In this document: positions 50,483-56,959 of the stretch, piece after piece | How positions within the stretch are numbered: position 1 is the first letter of the stretch | How the letters are laid out: each line of letters opens with the position of its first letter | Source: CAVYXK01 sp963772445 | GTDB taxonomy: Bacteria > Pseudomonadota > Alphaproteobacteria > Acetobacterales > Acetobacteraceae | Length of the DNA: 64,000 bases | Direction: 5' to 3' | Assembly (NCBI GenBank): GCA_963772445.1 | Contig: CAVYXK010000001.1 | Coordinates: 434,001 to 498,000, forward strand | The notes under the pieces: generated by a model | What the model was told of the DNA's origin: nothing | Databases searched by the model: none | Seen by the model: the letters and a program-made list of their open reading frames with translations, nothing else | Position numbers and translations under genes: made by a program

Positions 50483-52313
50483 GGTGAGTAGGCCGGAGGA
50501 ATCTCACCTCCGGCCCCTCGCAGAACCGGACGTGAACCTCTCGGCTCATCCGGCTCCCATCATCCAGCCTACGACAGATAACCCATCGACCAGTGAATGA
50601 AAGCACCCGGCCGACCTTGCGCAAATCGCTTGAGTATCTCGGCAGCCCTTGTTTTATGGCCTGCCAGCCTCTTGTGCTTGCGCATCAGCCACCGGATCAG
50701 GAACAGGTTCATGTGCCGCCACACCGGCTTGAGCGCCGATCCGTGGAACCGGCCGTAGTATTGCTGCCAGCCTTTCAGGACCGGAGTGAACATGGCCGAT
50801 AGATCGTCCAAGCTCTTGTCGCTCTTCAGTTGCAGGTGCCATCCCCTGATAGTCTGCCGCATGGCCTTGAGGGCGTCGCGGCTGACCGCCGGGGAAAAGT
50901 TCACGTAAACCCGGCCATACTTATCCAGCGCCTTGCGGGGCCGGAACGTATAGCCGAGAAACGTGAACTGGACGACGGGGTGATCCCCGGTCCGATTGAT
51001 GTCCTTGCAATACACGATCCGTGTCTTGCCCGGATGCAGTTCGAGCTTGCAGGCCTGGAACCGTTCCCGGATGCGATCAAGCACATACTCCGCCTGCCAT
51101 TTGCTCTTGCAGTGAAGCACCGCATCGTCAGATACCGGGCAAACCGGACGCCGGGCAGATGTCGTGTCACCCACAGATCAAACGCATAGTGCAGGAACAG
51201 ATTGGCCAGGATCGGTGACACGACACCCCCTTGCGGCGTGCCTCTGTCGCGTTCCAGGATCTGCCCATCCGTGGTTTGCATTGGCGCTTTCAGCCAGCGT
51301 TCCACATAGAGCAGGATCCAGGGCTCCTGACAGTGCTTGCGCAGAGCCCTCATCAAGAGGTCATGGTCGAGATTGTCGAACAGCCCCCGGATGTCAAACT
51401 CTACAACCCAGTCGTAGTCCCAGCAGCGGCGTCTGGTGACAGCGATTGCCTCCAGCGCCGACTTTCCCGGACGATACCCGTAGGAATCCTCGCAGAAGAT
51501 CGGATCGAGCCGCGGCTCCAGCCGCATCTTCACCGCCGTCTGCGCGATCCTGTCGGCCACCGTCGGGATGCCCAGAATCCGGACGCCTCCTGACTTCTTC
51601 GGGATCGGCACGGCCTTCACCGGCGGCGGAAAGTAGCTGCCGGCGTTCATCCGATTCCAAAGTTTGTATAGGTTGTCGCCCAGCCTCTCCTCAAACTGCT
51701 CGATCGTCTCGGCGTCGATCCCCGCAGCACCTTGGTTGGCTTTTACATGTAACCATGCCTCCCATATCAAGGTCTTGGGAATGTCATAGGGCTTGCAGGT
51801 CATGCGGGACTCCTCCCGGTCGCCCGGTTGATCCCCCATGCCTGCCGGATGACGCCGCCCCTTCGCTCCCCCGCCATTACGGCGGTCTCAACGCTACTAC
51901 GAGCGGCTCCGTCCCTTGGCGGCGCGTCACTATTATCGGCCTCGCCTTTCGGGCTTGCGCCTTTCGCTTGGCATCGCCGCCGAAGGTTCCCGCAGTTCAA
52001 CGTGAGAGCCTGAAACAGGATCGCGCTGCCTCTATGCCGGACGCCGTCCGGCCCGTCAGCAGGCACCGTCCGGACTGATCCCGGCGCAACATCACTCGCC
52101 GGTTTCAACGTCATTTGAGTACTTTCGACACTTGAACGGCAGTTCACTGGTGTTCGCCTTCCTGTCTCCCACCTGACGCCTCGCGGCGCCTTTTCCGTGA
52201 CGCTCACGACCCGGGCTTTTGACCCGCGCCGCTCACGGCGGTTTGCAACCTGCTCCTGCAAGCCGGTTGCGGGGGGCCGCCCCCCATCTCTCACGCCGCT
52301 TGCTGCGGCACAC
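50483..52313 (-). mobile_element. Group II intron 2 (sense to the IS3 orfB)
   Basis: The 5' end at 52313 is GTGTGCCGCAGCAAGCGGCG. The 5' part encodes the familiar spurious peptide GVRWETGRRTPVNCRSSVES that marks this intron class. The 3' end has GAGCCGGATGAGCCGAGAGG and CACGTCCGGTTCTGCGAGGG (domain V) before CCTACTCACC. Cutting at 52313/50483 restores ADI-TYIPTWAGF in IS3 orfB. The 3' cut is uncertain by one base (a run of four Cs). 1831 nt. Confidence 0.85.
50569..51839 (-). pseudogene. ltrA: Group II intron reverse transcriptase (intron 2), frameshift at YADD
   Basis: MTCKPYDIPKTLIWEAWLHV starts the N-terminal frame. AVPIPKKSGGVRILGIPTVA, EDSYGYRPGKSALEAI, EFDIRGLFDNLDHDLLMRAL and RGTPQGGVVSPILANLFLHY follow. 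At 51134 the DNA reads CGGTATCTGACGATGC: one missing base destroys Y-A-D-D. The other frame continues AVLHCKSKWQAEYVLDRIRE and ends with the maturase part WQQYYGRFHGSALKPVWRHM to 50569. Catalytically dead as written, or a sequencing error in a mobile intron. Confidence 0.88.
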
Positions 52314-52737
52314 TGATGTCAGCGACCCACAGCCGATCCGGCGCTTCCGCCGTGAAGTTGCGCTCGACCAGGTCGGGTGCCTCCCGGCCATCGCCCTTGA
52401 CCGTGGTGGTGACGAACTTGCGTCGGCTCACACCGGCGAGACCTGCCTTCGTCATCAGCCGGGCGACACGCTTGCGGCCGATGCGGATGCCCTTGGCAGC
52501 CAGCTCGGCATGAACCCGCGGCGCCCCATAAATGCCGCACGAACCCGCATGCGCGCTACGGATCTCCGCCATCAGCGCCGCGTCGGACCGGGCCCGCTGC
52601 GACGGCTGGCGTTTCGCCCATGCGTAGTAGCCGCCGGAGGAGACACCCAGCAGCCGGCACATGGTGGCGATCGGGTAGTTCGCGGATGCCGCTTCGCGGC
52701 ATTTCCCTCCGGGGGATCGCTTCGCGATGGTGATCGC

Positions 52738-53052
52738 TCACGAACCGGAACCCTTCGCGGGGATCGCGTTCGTCTCCCGAGCGAACCAGGCCGCCGCCTT
52801 TGAGAGGATTTCCCGCTCAAGCCTAAGTTGGCGGTTCTCACGTCGCAGGCGGTTGAGCTCTTCGCGCTCCGCCGTCGTCAGGCCCCCATCGCCGCGGCCG
52901 GCATCGCGCTTCGCCTGCGCCACCCAGTTCCGCATCGACTGCGCGGTTGGCTCAAACTCGCGCGCCAGCTCCTCCGGCGAGCGTCCAGCTTGCACCAACT
53001 CAACCATCTGACGCCGAAATTCAGGTGCGTAACATCGTCTCGTCTTCGACAT
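52738..53052 (-). CDS. IS3-family orfA (helix-turn-helix protein)
   Basis: 104 residues. MSKTRRCYAPEFRRQMVELV, RSPEELAREFEPTAQSMRNW and then VAQAKRDAGRGDGGLTTAER form the HTH. LNRLRRENRQLRLEREILSK is the leucine-zipper region and KAAAWFARETNAIP the end typical of IS3 OrfA. It binds the element's ends and is fused to OrfB by programmed frameshifting. It begins 48 nt inside the terminal repeat. Intact. Confidence 0.92.
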   Translation of the reverse strand: MSKTRRCYAPEFRRQMVELVQAGRSPEELAREFEPTAQSMRNWVAQAKRDAGRGDGGLTTAEREELNRLRRENRQLRLEREILSKAAAWFARETNAIPAKGSGS

Positions 53053-53255
53053 GGTGGACTCCTCGAACGCAAATGCTCAGGTGTCCACGAAACCGGGTCA
53101 ACTCCATTATTCACTTTCTGACCGGACAGCAGTGGTCGGCGGTAGGGGATTGGGCTAGCCCTTTCTGGGGCTGGCCCGCCCCCTTGGGGATATTCGCCGA
53201 ACTGTTTTACGAGCGCCGCATACGGCAGTACTCAAGCGAGGAGCGACCGGCCGGC

Positions 53256-53480
53256 CTATGCATGCCCCGCCGGAGTAAGCCAGTGCTTGCGATTGATACG
53301 AACCACCGCGGCGAACAGGCGCAGCGCAGCGGGGCCGCCGCGGTCGACCAGCGCGCCAGCTTCCATCTCGGCGGCCAGCACGTCAGCCTGGGTGGCGAGC
53401 GTTTCCACCGCCCAGGCGAGGGCCTCATTTGCCAAGCTGAGCTGCAGGTCTTCGGAGAGCAGGTTCCAGTCGGCGAGCAC
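53256..53480 (-). CDS. Hypothetical small acidic protein
   Basis: 74 residues: MLADWNLLSEDLQLSLANEA, LAWAVETLATQADVLAAEME and then AGALVDRGGPAALRLFAAVV. It is mostly helical with a Leu/Ala heptad tendency and no membrane segment. I do not recognise the family, though acidic Leu/Ala-rich proteins of this size are common in alphaproteobacterial islands. Its composition looks coding, with no competing frame. Confidence 0.5.
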   Translation of the reverse strand: MLADWNLLSEDLQLSLANEALAWAVETLATQADVLAAEMEAGALVDRGGPAALRLFAAVVRINRKHWLTPAGHA

Positions 53481-53835
53481 GGCTCCGCCCTTTCAAGGTT
53501 GGACCGTTTTGGCACATGTCACAACGTTGCCGAGACGAGGGACTAAGCTTGGGCCGTGCCCGGTTAAGCGAGCGTTACCGCCCGACCAGCCTCCGCCCAC
53601 GGACACAGCCACCGAGGCCGCGCCAAGGTATCAGCAAGGTATCGCCACCAGCGCCCCCAGACGCCCCGCCGGAGCCCGCTCGCCGCATCCCATGGAGCAG
53701 ATGCCGCCCGCCCCCAGAGCGGCGTCAGCGGCCCACCCGGGCCCGCCCCGGGCCCGCCCATCTGCTGCTTCAGGGAAGCCCGCTGAGGACCTCGGCGGTG
53801 CAGGGGGTATGCCCCCTTTGCCCGTCCCTCAGGAC
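53481..53835. other. No gene recognised
   Basis: A Pro-rich-coding, GC-heavy stretch (CCGCCCCGGGCCCGCCCATC and similar). Open frames exist on both strands but none resembles a protein. It may be island debris. Confidence 0.4.
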
Positions 53836-54099
53836 TTAAGCCGCTGGCTGGGCCTCCCCGTCCGCGGAACCGGCCTTCTGGCGCTGGTCAGGCGATTGCG
53901 CCGTTGCGGCCTCCAGCCGCGCCACCGCGAGCCGGGCGCGGGACTGTGCGAGCAGCGCCTTCAGCTTCCGATGCGAAGTGTCCAGCGCGCGCGCCTTGTG
54001 CTCGGCCCCGATCCGCTTCGCGCGTTCGGTCCCAAGCTGACGGACCAATCGTACGATACCTCGGCCGTGGCGTCGCAGCTGACCGTTCGGGTCTCGCAA
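53836..54099 (-). CDS. Hypothetical basic helical protein next to the att scar
   Basis: About 87 residues from a TTG at 54099. RDPNGQLRRHGRGIVRLVRQ, LGTERAKRIGAEHKARALDT and SHRKLKALLAQSRARLAVAR lead to an acidic/Gln tail. It is a long charged helix, possibly a coiled coil, reminiscent of small mobilisation or nucleoid proteins, but no family match is claimed. The frame continues upstream through the tRNA fragment as an artefact (GPGFEPGIFRL), so the upstream part is not used. Confidence 0.35.
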   Translation of the reverse strand: MRDPNGQLRRHGRGIVRLVRQLGTERAKRIGAEHKARALDTSHRKLKALLAQSRARLAVARLEAATAQSPDQRQKAGSADGEAQPAA

Positions 54100-54123
54100 G
54101 ATATACTCACGACGCGAGGACGG

Positions 54124-54164
54124 CTCATAACCTGAAGATCCCAGGTTCAAATCCTGGCCCCGCA
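54124..54164 (+). other. 3' half of tRNA-fMet: probable attachment-site scar
   Basis: From the anticodon loop CTCATAA (CAT at 54126-54128) through CCTGAAGATCCCAGGTTCAA and ATCCTGGCCCCGCA to ACC, this is a tRNA-Met/fMet 3' half with intact T-arm. The sequence before it (GAGGACGG) does not pair as a tRNA 5' half. Integration at tRNA genes with crossover in the anticodon loop leaves exactly such a copy at the distal end of an island. No integrase gene is seen in the window. Confidence 0.7.
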
Positions 54165-54454
54165 ACCCAACCCGGTACTCTGGGGACCCGCTGGGGACCC
54201 AAAACAGAGAACTGCCCCCTCCCTTGGGGCTGGCTGGGGGTGAAGGGGGAGGTCGGGAATGCCCCCTGGGTCGGGGCTTCCCCAGGTCCGGGTCGGGGGT
54301 AGAGGCCGCCCACGCCGGCAAGGATGAACTGACTGCGCCGCCGCTTCCGCCTTCGCATCGCTGCCGATAGCTTGGGGAAGCCAGAGCCGCTCACGACGAT
54401 GCAGCACTTTCGCGGCGTGTATAAAAAATTTCTTGACTAGGCCCCTTGATCGAC
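54165..54454. other. Gene-free stretch downstream of the tRNA scar
   Basis: Contains short G-rich repeats (CTGGGGACCCGCTGGGGACC, CCCCCTGGGTCGGGGC) and a possible AT-rich promoter element (GTATAAAAAATTTCTTGACT) just before the next ORF. No ORF on either strand looks like a protein. Confidence 0.4.
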
Positions 54455-55260
54455 ATGCCTGCCAACGCGGTGCGGATTCTCACCTTCCCGCTCGATGAAG
54501 CCGGATTGCGGCGGCTGGATAACCGCCGACGCAACCAGCTTTTCGGCTGCATGCACGCGCACAACGAGCTGACCTTTCTGAACCGGCTGCTGCTGTTCGT
54601 GCAAAATTCCACGGCCGACGGCGAGCTGCATGATCACGCGCAGTCCATTCAAATGTGGTCTACGCTGCAAATCCTCGCCGGCAAACTGTTCGAGACGTGG
54701 GTGATGCTCGCCGAGCGGATCTTGCGCCAGCAGCCGCCGGACCCGATCATCGGCGCGCTGTGCCCCGACCATGCAGCGAGCCTCGATTGGCTGCGCGACT
54801 ACTTCGGCGAGCGCCAATACAAGAACAGCGCCATCAAGATCATTCGCGACAAGACCGCCTTTCACTATGACGGCCTCGATCTGGGCCAGGCGATCGACAA
54901 TTTGGCCGAGCGCGAGAATGTCGTGCATCTCGCGGAGCATCCCGCCAACACGCTTTGCTATCTCGGTTCGGCCGTCGGCTTCCGGGCCATCTTTACCTTG
55001 ATCGCTGATCGCGCGACGCCGCCGGCATGCCGCAGTTTCGATGAACGGCTGAGCGACGGCTTCCGCATTGTCGTCGAGGATGTGAAGGCGGCGAACTGGC
55101 ATCAGCACGAGGTGCTTTATGCTTCATCAAAGCGATGATGGAAGAAGCGTTCGGCGGCGAATTGGGCGCAGAGTCGGAAATCACCACCATCACCAATACG
55201 CCCTCGCCCGACATCATCGGCCTACCGCCCTGGGTCGATATGCGCGGCATGAAATCTTGA
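54455..55260 (+). pseudogene. Hypothetical protein with one frameshift near its end
   Basis: ATG 54455 starts MPANAVRILTFPLDEAGLRR. The main frame has LFGCMHAHNELTFLNRLLLF, QMWSTLQILAGKLFETWVML and SAIKIIRDKTAFHYDGLDLG and stops at 55138. One base shift near 55122 continues YAFIKAMMEEAFGGELGAES to TPSPDIIGLPPWVDMRGMKS at 55260. About 267 residues in total, soluble and helical. It resembles conserved hypotheticals in mobile regions of alphaproteobacteria; no motif reveals a function. Confidence 0.6.
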
Positions 55261-55410
55261 ACCGGAGCCTCGGCGTGTCGCCGCGCAAGTAGGCCCCGCC
55301 GGTAGCAACCGTGTGGAAATTTGCGGTAGCGGCGACCGCCTACGCCTGACCCGCGCCCCGATTTTCATCCAAATCCGGGTCGACCGCCCCCACGGGGCAA
55401 AAAAACGCGG

Positions 55411-55836
55411 TCAGCGTTGTCGCGTCGCCGTTCGTGGCGCCGGCCCAGGGTGCAGCTTCAGCTTCCCGCCCAGGCGACCAGGCACTCGGAGCCCAGCCAG
55501 CCTCGGCGCCCTGTACGGGCCTCTGAGCGGCCTTGCCGGGCCTGCTGGCGGCAAAGGCCTGCAACCGGGCGAGGATCGCCGCGCTCGGCGGGCACCGCCG
55601 GTGCAGCGCAACTCGGCGGCCAGCTGCGCCAGATCGAGCCCGCAACGTCGCTGTTCGGCGGCAACCGCCTCGCGCAGCTTTAGCCATTCGCGTGTTGGGT
55701 TTGACGGCGATTGCTTTGCCGGCGCAGCTTCGGCGGGAAGCCGGCGCATAGGGCGCCCTGCATGGCTGTAGCGGAGGCCTAGCCCGCGGCAGATCTTTTG
55801 GTTGAAAGCCAGATAAAGCGCCGTCGGCCGCGCCAT
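55411..55836 (-). CDS. Hypothetical protein
   Basis: 141 residues: MARPTALYLAFNQKICRGLG, LRYSHAGRPMRRLPAEAAPA and a basic Arg/Pro-rich C-terminus. The first half (to about residue 80, TREWLKLREAVAAEQRRCGL) looks like a real protein; the rest has low complexity. The family is unknown. It lies on the same strand as the two small genes that follow in the island. Confidence 0.35.
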   Translation of the reverse strand: MARPTALYLAFNQKICRGLGLRYSHAGRPMRRLPAEAAPAKQSPSNPTREWLKLREAVAAEQRRCGLDLAQLAAELRCTGGARRARRSSPGCRPLPPAGPARPLRGPYRAPRLAGLRVPGRLGGKLKLHPGPAPRTATRQR

Positions 55837-55856
55837 GCACCGACGGCGCTGTCGTG

Positions 55857-55997
55857 TCAGAGGCGGCTTGATCGCAGGGCATCCTGATCGTCGACGAGCT
55901 CGTGCAGGACACGCCGCAGCAGCGCGGCAGGCGAAGCAACGGCGGATAGCGCGCGAAGCGCATCAACGAGCGCCTTCCGTGCCGCCGCTTGGTCCAT
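55857..55997 (-). CDS. Small hypothetical protein
   Basis: 46 residues from ATG 55997: MDQAAARKALVDALRALSAV, ASPAALLRRVLHELVDDQDA, LRSSRL. Two amphipathic helices. It precedes the gene at 55411-55836 on the same strand by 20 nt, so one transcript is likely. No family is recognised. Confidence 0.45.
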   Translation of the reverse strand: MDQAAARKALVDALRALSAVASPAALLRRVLHELVDDQDALRSSRL

Positions 55998-56026
55998 CGC
56001 CGTTCACTCCATCCGGTTCATCATCC

Positions 56027-56333
56027 TCAGCGCGTCGGCGTCTGGCCGAAGGCCTCCGCCGTGAACTCATCGAGTTCCGCATCCGTCCATGCGGGCGTGG
56101 TGCCGAGATCGCGGCCGGTCTGAGCGAGCTCGGCATCGAAGCGCCAACCACTCCGGATCGGGGGCTGGCGGATACCGCCGGGCCGGATGTCGCTCGCCCC
56201 ACGACCGGTCAGCCTGGATCTCGTCAATCGAGCCATCCTCGAGCGGCACGATCACCCCGGTCTCGATCGCGCACTGGATTGCGCGATGGTGGACGCCCCA
56301 GCTCCGGGCGTAGGCGCGGATCCCGATGCCCAT
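56027..56333 (-). pseudogene. HTH-type small protein (excisionase/MerR-like), frameshifted
   Basis: ATG 56333 starts MGIGIRAYARSWGVHHRAIQ then CAIETGVIVPLEDGSIDEIQ, the pattern of a helix-turn-helix DNA-binding protein with a wing. After about residue 60 another frame continues RSGWRFDAELAQTGRDLGTT to AELDEFTAEAFGQTPTR at 56027, so a single-base shift probably lies near 56150. Such proteins are common regulators in integrated elements. The target is unknown. Confidence 0.45.
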
Positions 56334-56959
56334 GGCTCACCCCCCGGCTAATGGCTAACGAATTTCCCGGCCTGCCACTAGCGAAAGATCGGAACTTTCC
56401 CCTCCGCATTGATGGGCCCCTCACAAAAATCCTTTTTTTTGCAGGGCGGGGGATGCGCAGCCGGCACAACCCTCGAAGCCTGCATACTGTGAGACGGATC
56501 GCCCCTATCCAGGCGAACATCTGATCTAGACAGACCCTGCATAACCCACTTGGATGCGAGAGGGCGGGCCGCATCGGCGGCGGCGCTCTGGCCAAATAGG
56601 AGATCGGTCGCGTTGTCTATTCCGACCTATGATGCGCTCATGCTGCCGGTTCTACGGCACTGCGCCGAAAAGGTTTGGTCCATGCGGGAGCTGATCGATC
56701 GCATTGCTGATGACCTCGGCCTAACGCCGGAGGAACGCGAGCAGCGCCTCCCAAAAGGTGGATCAACCATCATTGGCAACCGGGTGCACTGGGCAAAAAC
56801 CTACTTGAAGCAGGCCGGCCTACTCAGCCAACCCAAGCGCGCCATGGTTGATATAACTCCGCGCGGGCGAGAGGTCCTTGCCGATAACCCGTCAAAAATC
56901 GGCCCAGCTTTGCTGCAGCAGTTCGACGAATTTCGCCCCTTCTTAGGACGGACCAAATT

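Larger units (their letters stand above)
49981..52741 (-). pseudogene. IS3 orfB transposase, split by group II intron 2 (and intron 1 near its end)
   Basis: Exon pieces in order on the minus strand: MCRLLGVSSGGYYAWAKRQP to RLWVADI (to 52314); then TYIPTWAGFLY... VVLDAFSRRVVGWSMATTLA, IHHSDQGSQYTSIEFGHRCR and YDNAMCESFFATLECELLAR (50482-49981); then a short tail at 48032-47929. Together they have the D-D-E triad of IS3 transposases: ADI, SDQG and the Glu of MCESF. A small indel between FLY and AVVLDAF near 50449 breaks the frame independently of the introns. orfB is normally joined to orfA by -1 frameshifting. Confidence 0.82.
47895..53100 (-). mobile_element. IS3-family element interrupted by two group II introns
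   Basis: Ends are TGCCCCGGTTTGGTGGACAG at 47895 and, on the other strand, TGACCCGGTTTCGTGGACAC at 53100: related inverted repeats with the canonical TG...CA termini. The flanking triplets ACC and ACT may be a diverged 3-bp target duplication. Without the introns the element is 1427 bp, normal for IS3. Both intron removals rejoin the orfB frame. It sits in the last codons of the IS4 transposase. Confidence 0.82.
46636..53133 (+). mobile_element. IS4-family element carrying a nested IS3 and two group II introns
   Basis: An 11-bp direct repeat GGTCGGCGGTA flanks the unit (46625-46635 and 53134-53144), within the 10-13 bp duplication range of IS4-family elements. Subtracting the inner IS3 (47895-53100) leaves 1292 bp, a normal IS4 length. 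The inverted ends are imperfect and were judged by eye. The insertion lies exactly at the stop of micro-ORF B. Confidence 0.7.

Noticed and set aside
51840..52294. Minus-strand ORF of 164 codons upstream of the intron-2 RT
   Set aside because: The sequence (GVRWETGRRTPVNCRSS...) is the common false translation of group II intron domain I.
54090..54164. Complete tRNA-Met gene
   Set aside because: The acceptor, D-arm and 5' anticodon-stem halves are absent; only the 3' half matches.
54100..54321. Protein frame containing GPGFEPGIFRL on the minus strand
   Set aside because: This peptide is the well-known spurious translation of a tRNA-fMet 3' end; not a protein.
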